From the NCBI GenBank assembly GCA_016788485.1, contig JAEUSV010000059.1, positions 1 to 32,778 on the forward strand: 32,778 nt of DNA. The letters run 5' to 3'. The notes beneath the pieces were generated by a model. It was not told the DNA's origin. It searched no databases and saw only the letters and a list, made by a program, of their open reading frames with translations. The stretch comes from Flavobacteriales bacterium. GTDB taxonomy: Bacteria > Bacteroidota > Bacteroidia > Flavobacteriales_F > PHOS-HE28. Made by a program: the position numbers and the translations under genes. Positions 9,538-17,294 of the stretch are shown piece after piece. Position 1 is the stretch's first letter, and each line of letters begins with the position of its first letter.

Positions 9538-10434
9538 TCAGGGCTTGAGGAGGCGCACCAGCGGAGGCAACCGGTTCACCTGCGCCCGTAAATATACCGT
9601 GCGCCGCGCACCGAACCCGGCGTAGAAGCGGGCCAGGTCCTCGTCGTTGGAACCGGCGAGGTCGAGGACGAGCGCGCTGCCGGCGTGGGTCGCGATCACC
9701 CGGTCGAGCAACCGATGCATGGCCTGCACCGCGCGGCCCTCGGCGCTGGCCAGCCCCTTGAGGAAGAGGAGCCGACCGCCCCATTCCACGAAGAACGCGG
9801 CGGCCACGGTGCGACCCGACACACGCACGGCATACGGCCTTCCCTCGCCCTGCACCATCGCGCCCTCGAGCAACCGCTCCATGCACGCGATGCGCACCGG
9901 GTCGATGCCCCAGCGCTTGAACTGCTCCGACCCGCGCAGGAAGACGAGCACCTCTCCCACATCCGCGCCGGCATCGATGACCAGGTCGTGCGGCGCGGCC
10001 TTGCGCAGGTTCCGCCGCAGGTTCTGTGCGTAACCGTTGCGGATCTCCTCGAGCGTTGCGTCCAACGACAGCTCGTGGTTGCGCTGCTCGGTCAACCGCA
10101 CATCGGCGGGCATGCCCTGGCGTTCACCGTCGTTGAGGTAGATGTCCGCGTAACGCACTTCATTGGGCAGCGCGGCGAGCAACGCGGATGGTGCACCGCC
10201 GAACACGCCCACGCGCTGCAGCAGGAAGGGCTGGTACAGGTACTTGATGCCGAAGCGCCTGCGCCACGTAAGGGCCAGCTGCGCTCCCGAGGCCTCGTCC
10301 ACCAACGCTTCCCAGCCCGGTGAGGCGGCATCGAGCACCCAGCTGCGACCGTACCACCACGGCGTGGCGCAGGCTGCGATGCGCTGGTCCCAAGCGGCCT
10401 TGTCGATCTCGCTATGCCTCAGGTGACGGATCAT
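9538..10434 (-). CDS. FemAB-like/GNAT-fold acyltransferase
   Basis: A 298-residue protein with the features of the FemAB/Acetyltransf_6-type GNAT group. These include the basic helix QNLRRNLRKA near 130-140 and a core strand pattern (VSGRTVAAAFFVEWGGRLLFLKGLAS) followed by a helix. The C-terminus reads VLDLAGSNDEDLARFYAGFGA, where family members place the acyl-carrier end of the fold. Such proteins transfer amino acids or acyl groups to cell-wall or surface polysaccharide precursors. ATG at 10434 overlaps the upstream deacetylase stop by four bases (ATGA), so the pair is probably translated together. The exact donor and acceptor are unknown. Confidence 0.75.
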   Translation of the reverse strand: MIRHLRHSEIDKAAWDQRIAACATPWWYGRSWVLDAASPGWEALVDEASGAQLALTWRRRFGIKYLYQPFLLQRVGVFGGAPSALLAALPNEVRYADIYLNDGERQGMPADVRLTEQRNHELSLDATLEEIRNGYAQNLRRNLRKAAPHDLVIDAGADVGEVLVFLRGSEQFKRWGIDPVRIACMERLLEGAMVQGEGRPYAVRVSGRTVAAAFFVEWGGRLLFLKGLASAEGRAVQAMHRLLDRVIATHAGSALVLDLAGSNDEDLARFYAGFGARRTVYLRAQVNRLPPLVRLLKP

Positions 10435-11729
10435 GCCTTGGCGTGCTGGAGGACACGTTCGAACACCACAGGCCACGGCCCGAACTCGCGGTGCCCGCTC
10501 AGGTAGCGATCGTGCCACACGCTCACGAAGGTGCCGTTCACCGAACGTACTTCATCGCTGATCGCGTTCATGGCCTCCACCACCGCATCGGGACCGAGAC
10601 CCTTGCGCTCGATGAGCGCGCTGTCCATGGCGTGGAAGGGCACGAGCATGAGCCCGGTCTCCTCCTCGCGCTCGATGTCGTACCAGGGGAAGGGCGTGCA
10701 GGTTGAGGCGCGGAAGCCGACACGGTCCGCGAAGCCGAGGGTATGCTCCTCCGTGAACTTCATGTGGGCCACATGCCGCAAGGTGCCGGGGAGCCTCCAT
10801 CGCAGGAAGTGCTGGCGACTGGCATCGCGCGGCACCTGCAGGTCCATCTCGAAGGCGAAGACCTCCTGGAAGTGCGCACGCTCATCCTCGCTCGACCGGT
10901 ACGAGGGGTGGATGCCGAGGCGCAACGCAGGCGCACCGTGCCGACCGTCCAGTAGCTGCCACAGATCGCGCGTCCAGCGGTGGGATCCCACGGCATGGTC
11001 GTGCGCGCCTTCACCCTTGGTGAGAAAGAAGAGGATGGGCCTGCTGACCAACGGCACGTGCCTTCGCACGAGCTCAATGGCCTTGATATAGGGGTCCGAC
11101 CGCAGGCCAAGGCGGACCATCCACCGCTCCACCACGGCACCGAAGCGCAGGGCGGCCAGGTCCTTCAGCGTGGCACCGAGCGCACGGGAGAACGGCCGAC
11201 CGGCATAGCGCAACACGTTGTCCATGTCCACCGTGGCCGTGTGCGTATAGCGGCGTTGCAGCGCGGGCAGCGTGGGCCAGCGCTCACGGAGCCGCCTGTC
11301 CAGATCGAGCGCCCAGCGATCGAGCCAGGGCCTGTCCGCTAGCCCGCTGCGCACGGTGAAGAGCGCCTCGGAAGGGATGCGGTCATGGGCATCACGCGCC
11401 GGGCACCTGAGCTCATCCACAAGGGCGAGAAGGTAGAAGGCCGCCGCGAACAGGTCGTGATCATCGCCCACGGGGAACAGTACCGGCATGCCCGAACACG
11501 TGCCCATGGGGGGATCCCCTGCGGACGGCTGATCCAAGGCTCCAGAACAGGGCACGTGCAACGTCCCCTCAATGGGATCGACACCGTAGTGCAGGCGGGG
11601 GCCCTGTTCCGCCAGGAAGGCCGCCCTGTCCGCGACGAAGCGGAATGGCAGGCCCAGCATGCCACCGATCACGTGCGATACGATGTAGGCGGTGCGCGGC
11701 GAAGGGTGCTCAACGTGGACGAGCAGCAT
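10431..11729 (-). CDS. Polysaccharide deacetylase-like protein with DUF7033-like N-terminus
   Basis: A 432-residue protein with an N-terminal domain (MLLVHVEHPSPRTAYIVSHV and, near 82-106, PVLFPVGDDHDLFAAAFYLL) resembling the domain found in Bacteroidota polysaccharide deacetylases. A NodB-like part follows: TVDMDN at 166-171 in the position of the family Asp pair, GIHPSY at 272-277, RQHFLRW at 305-311, and GFADRVGFRAST at 332-343. These enzymes remove N- or O-acetyl groups from glycans. There is no signal peptide, so it may act in the cytoplasm. The motifs are diverged, so activity is not certain. ATG at 11729 follows the toroid gene by 23 bases. The stop overlaps the FemAB-like gene. Confidence 0.78.
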   Translation of the reverse strand: MLLVHVEHPSPRTAYIVSHVIGGMLGLPFRFVADRAAFLAEQGPRLHYGVDPIEGTLHVPCSGALDQPSAGDPPMGTCSGMPVLFPVGDDHDLFAAAFYLLALVDELRCPARDAHDRIPSEALFTVRSGLADRPWLDRWALDLDRRLRERWPTLPALQRRYTHTATVDMDNVLRYAGRPFSRALGATLKDLAALRFGAVVERWMVRLGLRSDPYIKAIELVRRHVPLVSRPILFFLTKGEGAHDHAVGSHRWTRDLWQLLDGRHGAPALRLGIHPSYRSSEDERAHFQEVFAFEMDLQVPRDASRQHFLRWRLPGTLRHVAHMKFTEEHTLGFADRVGFRASTCTPFPWYDIEREEETGLMLVPFHAMDSALIERKGLGPDAVVEAMNAISDEVRSVNGTFVSVWHDRYLSGHREFGPWPVVFERVLQHAKA

Positions 11730-11752
11730 GGGCGGTGAACGAACGCAACGGT

Positions 11753-12931
11753 TCAGCAGAACGTGCGTCCGTCCGCACAAAGTAGGGCATCGGCCAGGTA
11801 CTTCACGGCCCAGTTGGGAAAGGCGAACTTCTCGTAGCGCCCCCACAGCGGGAAGGAGCCCGTGACCGCACCATGCCCCCCTTCCGGCCCTTCTGCCGAC
11901 CGACGCTGCAGGTCGACCAGGAGTGCGCGCATGCGCGCGGCCGCTTCACGGTACGCCACGGCATCGCGGTGGCGGGCCAGGCGCTCCCAGGCCACGGCCA
12001 GCTGCGCCCCGCCGGTGGTGATGAAGGCCTCACTGCCGTTCCAGTGGCGGTCGTAACGACCGTTGAGCGCGCCCTTCGCCATGAAGCGTTGGCGCAGCTG
12101 CACGGCAGCGGCGTGGGCGGCATCGAGCCAGCGCCCATCGCCCAAGAGCTCGCCGCATTCGGCCAGCCCATCGATCGTGTAGGCGATGGTGTGGATGATC
12201 GGCCGGTCGTTGTGCTTCACCGTGTTGTCCGCATCGCTGAACCAGCCGTTGGCCGCCTGCCGCTCCACCACCCACGCAAGGTTCCGGAGCGCGGCGGCGC
12301 GGTACACCGGATCGCCGGTGGCCGCGTGCAGCTGCAGCAACGGAGCGTCGACGTAGGTGTCGTACACGCGGGCCTGCGCCATGAAGTTGGTGCGCCGCCA
12401 GCAGCCATCGGGCTCCTGGGTGGCGGCGATCCAGTCGCCGGCGCGGCGCGCCGCATCAAGCCAGGCCTCGTTGCCGGTGTGGCGCTGCAGGGCCAGCAGG
12501 CCGCGCACCACCTGCGCCGTGTTGAACACCACCGATGCACGGTCCTCGCCCACACGTCCGCCCTGCCAGCCCCCATCGTCGCGCTGCAACCGCAGCAGCG
12601 TGATGCCCGCGCGTATGGCCCGTTCCGACAGGTCGGGGCGTTGCAGCAGCACGGCCATGGCGAGCAGCGAGGGGATGGTGTAGCCCGTGGTCTCGGGGTA
12701 GGTGCGCCCCCAGCCATGCACGAGGTGGTAGCTGCCCAGGCCGCCGTCGCCGCTGTGGTCCTGGGCCCGTGCCATCCAATCGGCGGCGGCGGAGAGGGCC
12801 TGCAGGCGCTGCGCCTCATCGAGCGCGACGGACCGCGGGGCGTGGCGGTGGGCCAGCAGCAGGGCCCGGGCCTCGCGGTCGCGCAGCGTGTGCGTGAAGA
12901 AGCGCGTGTAGTCGGCGAGGCTGCGCAGCAT
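11753..12931 (-). CDS. Alpha/alpha-toroid protein (prenyltransferase/squalene-oxidase-repeat-like)
   Basis: A 392-residue protein built from repeated helix pairs with the QxxDGGW-type motif of alpha/alpha toroids. Examples are LQRDDGGWQGG near 115-125 and TQEPDGCWRR near 171-180, with a related HSGDGGLGSYHLVHGW at 59-74 and TYPETTGY at 77-84. Aromatic and acidic residues such as YDTYVDAP near 190-197 and HNDRPIIHT further on recur at hairpin junctions. The fold is shared by terpene cyclases, glycoside hydrolases and polysaccharide lyases, so the activity cannot be assigned. No signal peptide is seen. ATG at 12931 is two bases after the wecB stop and the gene precedes the deacetylase, which points to work on the same glycan. 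Confidence 0.7.
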   Translation of the reverse strand: MLRSLADYTRFFTHTLRDREARALLLAHRHAPRSVALDEAQRLQALSAAADWMARAQDHSGDGGLGSYHLVHGWGRTYPETTGYTIPSLLAMAVLLQRPDLSERAIRAGITLLRLQRDDGGWQGGRVGEDRASVVFNTAQVVRGLLALQRHTGNEAWLDAARRAGDWIAATQEPDGCWRRTNFMAQARVYDTYVDAPLLQLHAATGDPVYRAAALRNLAWVVERQAANGWFSDADNTVKHNDRPIIHTIAYTIDGLAECGELLGDGRWLDAAHAAAVQLRQRFMAKGALNGRYDRHWNGSEAFITTGGAQLAVAWERLARHRDAVAYREAAARMRALLVDLQRRSAEGPEGGHGAVTGSFPLWGRYEKFAFPNWAVKYLADALLCADGRTFC

Positions 12932-12933
12932 GG

Positions 12934-14088
12934 TCAGCGATCGCGAAGCAGTTCCGTGCAGATGCGTTCGGCCGCATGGCCATCGCCGAAGAGCGGCGGG
13001 CACGGCGGCGCGCCGTTGGTGAGGAAGGCTTCGGCACCTTCCGCGATGCGCACGGGGTCCGCATCGGCCAGCACCGCCTGCCCGTGGGCCACCAGCTCCA
13101 CCCACTCGGTCCCGGGGCGCAGGATCACGCAGGGCTTGCCGAAGAAGAAGGCCTCCTTCTGCACGCCGCCTGAATCGGTGACCACCAGGCGCGCGTTGCG
13201 TTCCAGCGCGATCATGTCCAGGAAGCCGGCGGGCGGGATCAGGTGGATGCGCGGACGCTCGCGCAATGCCGATGCCAGCACGGGATCGAGCAGCTGGTCC
13301 AAGCACTTGCGCGTGCGCGGATGCACCGGCAGCACCAGGGGCAGGTCGTGCGCATCGTGCAGGGCCACCAGCGCGCCCACGATGGCGTTGAGCCGCTCGG
13401 GCACATCGGTGTTGTGGTCGCGGTGCACGGTGACCAGGGCATAGCCCTCGGGCCCCAGACCGAGCGAGGGCAGCAGCACCGAACGCGCAGCGGCGAGGTC
13501 CGCGAAGTGCATGCTGTTGTCGTACATCACGTCGCCGCATTGCACCACCCGCGGGCGGTCGATGTGCGCCGGGCCCGCGTTAGAGGGGTCGAAGCCCTCA
13601 CGTTGCAGGTTGTGCACCGCCGTGTCGGTGGGGCAGAAGAGCCAGGTGCTGCTGTGATCGCACGCGATGCGGTTGATCTCCTCGGGCATCGCCTTGTTGA
13701 AGGAGCGGAGGCCCGCCTCCACGTGGGCCACAGGGATGTGGAGCTTGGCCGCGGCCACGGCCCCGGCCAGCGTACTGTTGGTGTCGCCGTAGAGGAGCAC
13801 CGCATCGTAGGTGTTGCGCTTCAGCTCCTGCTCGATGCCCTCGATCATCCGGGCGGTCTGGGCGCCATGGCTGCCGCTGCCCACGCCCAGGTCGATGTCG
13901 GCACGCGGGATGCCGAGCTCATCGAAGAAGACCTGCGACATGTTGGCATCGTAGTGCTGGCCGGTATGCAGCAAGGTCTCGTGGATGCGGCCAGCGAACG
14001 GCCCGGCCACGGCGCGGCTGATGGCCGCCGCCTTGATGATCTGCGGGCGCGCACCGATGACGGTGAGGAGGCGGAGGGGAGCGTTCAT
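12934..14088 (-). CDS. wecB: UDP-N-acetylglucosamine 2-epimerase (non-hydrolysing)
   Basis: Interconverts UDP-GlcNAc and UDP-ManNAc in the cytoplasm, supplying ManNAc-type sugars for surface polysaccharides. The 384-residue protein has the GT-B-like epimerase fold signatures: IGARPQIIKA at 11-20, HTGQHYDANM at 41-50, GDTNST at 101-106, HVEAGLRS at 122-129, and PEEINR at 135-140. VTVHRDHNTD and VVTDSGGVQKEA follow later. ARPQ rather than ARPE suggests a relative of the WbpI group (UDP-GlcNAc3NAcA 2-epimerase), so the substrate may be a modified UDP-GlcNAc. ATG at 14088 is four bases after the radC stop. It pairs functionally with the WecG/TagA-like transferase at 16.5 kb. Confidence 0.9.
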   Translation of the reverse strand: MNAPLRLLTVIGARPQIIKAAAISRAVAGPFAGRIHETLLHTGQHYDANMSQVFFDELGIPRADIDLGVGSGSHGAQTARMIEGIEQELKRNTYDAVLLYGDTNSTLAGAVAAAKLHIPVAHVEAGLRSFNKAMPEEINRIACDHSSTWLFCPTDTAVHNLQREGFDPSNAGPAHIDRPRVVQCGDVMYDNSMHFADLAAARSVLLPSLGLGPEGYALVTVHRDHNTDVPERLNAIVGALVALHDAHDLPLVLPVHPRTRKCLDQLLDPVLASALRERPRIHLIPPAGFLDMIALERNARLVVTDSGGVQKEAFFFGKPCVILRPGTEWVELVAHGQAVLADADPVRIAEGAEAFLTNGAPPCPPLFGDGHAAERICTELLRDR

Positions 14089-14092
14089 GCGG

Positions 14093-14797
14093 TCACATCA
14101 TGCCGTTGTCGGCAAAGCTGTAATAACCGGCCGAAGTGACGATGAGATGGTCCTGGACGGCGACCTCGATGAGGCGCCCCCCTTCCACGAGCTTCCGGGT
14201 GAGGCGGATGTCCTCCTCGCTGGGACGGAGCTGCCCGCTGGGGTGGTTGTGGCAGAGGATGATGGCCGAGGCGCGGCGGTCGATGGCCTCCTTGAAGATG
14301 ACCTTGGGGTCGGCCACGGTGCCGTGCATGCCCCCGGCGCTGATGCGGCACAGCTCGAGCAGGCGCAGCCCCCGGTCGAGCAGGATGAGCCAGAACTCCT
14401 CCACGGCAAGGTCGCCGATGCGGTGGTGGATGAGCTCGTAGGCATCGGCGCTGCTGGCGACGCGCGACCGCTCGCGTCCATGGGCCTCGCGCCGGCGAAA
14501 GCCGAGCTCCAGCGCTGCGGCGATGGTCACCGCCTTCACCGTGCCCACCCCCTTCACCTTGCGCAGATCGGCCACGGTGGCCCTTCCCATGCGCCCGAGG
14601 TCGTTGCCATGGCGGTGCAGCAGGTCCTTGGCCACATCCACCGCGGTGCCGTCCCCGGTGCCCGTGCGCAGCAGGATGGCCAGCAGCTCCGCATCGCTCA
14701 ACGCCTTCACCCCCCGCGCCACCAGTTTCTCGCGCGGCTTGTCGCCCTCCGCCCACTCCTTCAACCGGAGCCGCCGTGCACCTGCCTGCTCTTCCAT
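14093..14797 (-). CDS. radC: RadC/YicR family JAMM-domain protein
   Basis: A 234-residue member of the RadC family, formerly linked to DNA repair; its real role is unknown. The N-terminus carries a helix-hairpin-helix (VADLRKVKGVGTVKAVTI, about 75-92). The C-terminus has the JAMM/MPN+ metalloprotease-like site with HNHPSG at 183-188 and Asp196 (PSEED), plus the conserved FWLILLDRG. Full length and intact metal site. It heads the minus-strand run that continues with wecB four bases later, so a DNA-associated protein is probably co-transcribed with polysaccharide genes. CATTTTTG at 14803-14810 is one base from the Bacteroidota -7 element and may be its promoter. Confidence 0.93.
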   Translation of the reverse strand: MEEQAGARRLRLKEWAEGDKPREKLVARGVKALSDAELLAILLRTGTGDGTAVDVAKDLLHRHGNDLGRMGRATVADLRKVKGVGTVKAVTIAAALELGFRRREAHGRERSRVASSADAYELIHHRIGDLAVEEFWLILLDRGLRLLELCRISAGGMHGTVADPKVIFKEAIDRRASAIILCHNHPSGQLRPSEEDIRLTRKLVEGGRLIEVAVQDHLIVTSAGYYSFADNGMM

Positions 14798-14802
14798 GCT
14801 CC

Positions 14803-14837
14803 CAAAAATGCAACAGGTCCCCGTGCGGGGACCTGTC
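14803..14837 (-). terminator. Intrinsic terminator of rpsT
   Basis: A perfect 10-bp stem (ACAGGTCCCC/GGGGACCTGT, 14813-14836) with a 4-base loop is followed on the minus strand by a run of five T (complement of 14804-14808). It lies 24 bases after the rpsT stop and overlaps the presumed radC promoter. Confidence 0.88.
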
Positions 14838-14860
14838 CGTGGATATGTTCCGGTGGCGCC

Positions 14861-15115
14861 TTACTTCAGGCCGGCCACCTTGCGGGTAAGGCTGCTCTTG
14901 AGGTTGGCGGCCTTGTTCTTGTGGATGATGTTGCGCTTGGCCAGCTTGTCCAGCATGCTCGACACCTCGGGCAGGAGCTTCTCGGCCTCCTTCTTGTCCT
15001 TGATGTCACGGAGCTTGCGCACCGCGTTGCGGGTGGTCTTGTGCTGGTAACGGTTCCGCTCGTTGCGGGTCTCCGTCTGACGAACGCGCTTCAGTGCTGA
15101 CTTGTGGTTGGCCAT
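14861..15115 (-). CDS. rpsT: 30S ribosomal protein S20
   Basis: An 84-residue basic protein beginning [20 protein letters not shown] and continuing with [17 protein letters not shown], then [20 protein letters not shown] and [15 protein letters not shown]. This is the standard S20 pattern (ANxKSAxKR ... HKNxAxRxKSxLxxxV). It binds 16S rRNA in the small subunit. ATG at 15115 is the family start; a longer in-frame reading adds 17 unrelated residues across the promoter. It is a single-gene unit bounded by a strong promoter (15138-15166) and terminator, inserted between two polysaccharide-related transcription units. Confidence 0.97.
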   Translation of the reverse strand: MANHKSALKRVRQTETRNERNRYQHKTTRNAVRKLRDIKDKKEAEKLLPEVSSMLDKLAKRNIIHKNKAANLKSSLTRKVAGLK

Positions 15116-15137
15116 GGCCTGTTCCGAAAAGGGACGG

Positions 15138-15166
15138 CAAATATAGGATGTTTTCCTTCTCCCCAA
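15138..15166 (-). promoter_or_regulatory. rpsT promoter (Bacteroidota type)
   Basis: TATATTTG (15145-15138 on the minus strand) matches TAnnTTTG, and TTG lies 18 bases further upstream (complement of about 15164-15166). The -7 element is about 23 bases before the rpsT ATG. Confidence 0.82.
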
Positions 15167-15178
15167 GGCCCGGGCATG

Positions 15179-15207
15179 AAAAAGGCCGGTCGGTCGACCG
15201 GCCTTTC
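15179..15207 (-). terminator. Intrinsic terminator of the hexose-phosphate transferase gene
   Basis: A perfect 11-bp stem (AAAGGCCGGTC/GACCGGCCTTT, 15181-15206) with a 4-base loop and a minus-strand T tract (complement of 15179-15183). It lies 18 bases after the stop of the gene ending at 15225 and separates that unit from rpsT. Confidence 0.88.
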
Positions 15208-15224
15208 CCGTAAGGTCGGGGCCT

Positions 15225-16373
15225 TCAGTAGGCCATGGGGTCCTTGCCGAACATGTTGGTCACGGTCTTCACCACGATCTTCAGGTCGAGCCAGAAGGAC
15301 CAGTTCTCCAGGTACCAGATGTCGAGCTCGATCCGGCGCTCCATGAGCTCGGGGGTGCGGGTCTCGCCGCGGAAACCGTTCACCTGGGCCCAGCCGGTGA
15401 TGCCGGGGCGCACGAAATGGCGCACCATGTACTTGTCGATGATGTCGCGGAACTGGTCGTTGAGGCGCAGGGGGTGCGGACGCGGGCCCACCACGCTCAT
15501 CTGGCCCAGCAGCACATTGAAGAACTGCGGCATCTCGTCCAGGTTGCTCTTGCGCAGGAAACGGCCGATGCGGGTGACCCGCGGATCGTCCTTGGTGGCC
15601 TGCTTGGTGTCGGCCTCCGTGTTCATGCGCATGCTGCGGAACTTGTAGCACACGAAGGTGCGGTTGCCTTCGCCCAGGCGGGTCTGCTTGAAGAAGACCG
15701 GACCGCGGCTCGACAGCTTGATCAGGACGGCCAGGATGGGAAACAACCAGCTGAAGACCAGGGTGATGACGAGCAACGAGAACACGATGTCGAACGCCCG
15801 CTTGATGGCCCGGTTGCTGGCGCGATCCAAGGGTTCACGGCGGATCTTGCTCACGGGCACGGCACCGTGGAACTCGAGCTCCGAGCCCTGCACCACGGGA
15901 ATGAAGCTGTCCGCGCTCGGGATCACCCGGAACCGGATGGTGTTGCGCTCGCAGAACTCCATCAGGTCGGTGATCTCGGCCTTGCGGGTGCCCGGCAGCG
16001 CGCAGTACACGATGTCGATGCGGTGCTGCAGCGCATAGGCCTTCACGGCGGAAACGTCGCCCACCCGGCGCTGGCCCAGCGGACCGTCCATGGGCGCATC
16101 GCTGAACACGCCGCAGAAGCGGTAACCGCGCACGGTCTGGTCCTCGCAATACTGGAAGATCTCCTCAGCGGCCGGACCCTCGCCCACGATCACCAGATCC
16201 TTCACCGTGGTGAGGGGCTCCAGGGTGAGCACGCGGTTCAGGCCGCTCTGCACCTGCTGCCGGCTGTTGCGGAGCAAGGTGGCCAGTTCCCCGTTCATGT
16301 CACCGGCCGTGCGCTTGTCCTTCAGGATCCCCTGAAGTCCGCGGCGGTTGCCAGTGGTCGTAATGTTCTCCAT
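15225..16373 (-). CDS. Polyprenyl-phosphate hexose-1-phosphate transferase (WcaJ-like), lacking the N-terminal membrane bundle
   Basis: Initiating enzyme of exopolysaccharide assembly: it transfers a hexose-1-phosphate from a UDP-sugar to undecaprenyl phosphate at the inner membrane. The 382-residue protein has a Rossmann-like domain ([14 protein letters not shown] at 59-72), one membrane hairpin (about 195-219), and the catalytic bacterial sugar transferase domain. That domain shows [13 protein letters not shown] near 242-254, [15 protein letters not shown] with the Asp279-Glu280 pair, and VVGPRPHP at 294-301. Classical WcaJ/WbaP proteins carry four additional N-terminal helices; here only about 55 soluble residues precede the Rossmann domain. 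ATG at 16373 is downstream of a clear promoter, so the short form is probably real. It has its own promoter and terminator. Confidence 0.9.
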   Translation of the reverse strand: MENITTTGNRRGLQGILKDKRTAGDMNGELATLLRNSRQQVQSGLNRVLTLEPLTTVKDLVIVGEGPAAEEIFQYCEDQTVRGYRFCGVFSDAPMDGPLGQRRVGDVSAVKAYALQHRIDIVYCALPGTRKAEITDLMEFCERNTIRFRVIPSADSFIPVVQGSELEFHGAVPVSKIRREPLDRASNRAIKRAFDIVFSLLVITLVFSWLFPILAVLIKLSSRGPVFFKQTRLGEGNRTFVCYKFRSMRMNTEADTKQATKDDPRVTRIGRFLRKSNLDEMPQFFNVLLGQMSVVGPRPHPLRLNDQFRDIIDKYMVRHFVRPGITGWAQVNGFRGETRTPELMERRIELDIWYLENWSFWLDLKIVVKTVTNMFGKDPMAY

Positions 16374-16414
16374 CGAAGGTGGGTGTGGACGTGGAAGGTC
16401 CTGAACGAGTGCGT

Positions 16415-16446
16415 CAAATGTAGGTCGAAGCCCGCGAGAATGTCAA
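16415..16446 (-). promoter_or_regulatory. Promoter of the hexose-phosphate transferase gene
   Basis: TACATTTG (16422-16415 on the minus strand) matches TAnnTTTG, with TTG 21 bases upstream (complement of about 16444-16446). It lies about 42 bases before the ATG at 16373 and so supports that start. Confidence 0.75.
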
Positions 16447-16519
16447 GTTGGTCGATCAGAAATCCATATTCGTCGAAACCAGAGCCCTTCCATCGTTCAG
16501 ACGAAGACCCTTGATCGGG

Positions 16520-17290
16520 TCACTTCGTTGCCCGGCCGAAGAGCCTGGCCAGGCCTTCGCGGACGAAGAGCCAGAGGAAGATGCTGTTGGTGACGAGGTA
16601 GCGTTTCCAGAGCCGGCCCGGCTCCAGCGCCAGGCGGTAGGCCCATTCGAGGGAGAGGTCGCGCATCCACTTTGGTGCCCGGGTGTCGACCCCGGCGTAG
16701 AGGAGGAAGGCACCGCCCAGGCCCAGCATCACCCCCTGCACGCGCCCTTTCATCGCCGCCATCCAGCGTTCCTGCTTGGGGCAGCCGAGCGACACCATGA
16801 CGATGTGCGCGCCCGAGGCGTTGATGCGGTCGGCGTGCTCCTGCAGCTCGGTGTCGGTCAGCGCCCGGAAGGGCGGCGAACAGGTACCTGCGATGCGAAG
16901 GGCGGGCAGTTCAAGCGCGGCACGCGCCACGATGGTGTCCAGCACCTCCTGACGCCCCCCGTACAGGTACACGGCGAGCCCCTCCCTGGCCGCCGCCTCG
17001 AACAGGGCGGGCATCAGGTCATTGCCCGCCACACGCTCCTGCTTCATGCGGTGGAAGAGCTGGAGTGCCCGCAGCACGGGCATGCCGTCGGCGGTGGCGT
17101 GGTCGGCAGCGTTCACCACGGCCGCGAAGCCCGGGTCGCGGTGCGCCTCCACCGTCATGTGCGCGTTCACGCAGCACACGTAGCTGGAACGATGCGCGCG
17201 GCCCAGGTCCAGGAAGGCCTGCACGTGGTCCGCGAAGGTGCCTGTGGAGATGTCCACCCCGATCACCCGCCTGCTTCCGGTCAACGCCAT
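16520..17290 (-). CDS. WecG/TagA/CpsF family glycosyltransferase
   Basis: GT26-family enzymes add ManNAc or ManNAcA to a lipid-linked first sugar on the cytoplasmic face of the membrane. The 256-residue protein shows VNAHMTVEAHRDP at 41-53, the conserved HATADGMPV near 64-72, and GCPKQERW at 169-176, all hallmarks of the family. The C-terminus (LEWAYRLALEPGRLWKRYLV and a hydrophobic stretch) matches the membrane-associated appendage of TagA. ATG at 17290 is four bases after the epimerase stop, so the two genes form one unit. A WecB-type epimerase 2 kb away can make the expected donor. Confidence 0.92.
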   Translation of the reverse strand: MALTGSRRVIGVDISTGTFADHVQAFLDLGRAHRSSYVCCVNAHMTVEAHRDPGFAAVVNAADHATADGMPVLRALQLFHRMKQERVAGNDLMPALFEAAAREGLAVYLYGGRQEVLDTIVARAALELPALRIAGTCSPPFRALTDTELQEHADRINASGAHIVMVSLGCPKQERWMAAMKGRVQGVMLGLGGAFLLYAGVDTRAPKWMRDLSLEWAYRLALEPGRLWKRYLVTNSIFLWLFVREGLARLFGRATK

Positions 17291-17294
17291 GCGA

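Noticed and set aside
9538..14797. Defence island or mobile element around radC
   Set aside because: radC-like genes can mark mobile DNA, but no integrase, transposase, terminal repeat or change in base composition is seen, and the neighbours are metabolic and polysaccharide genes.
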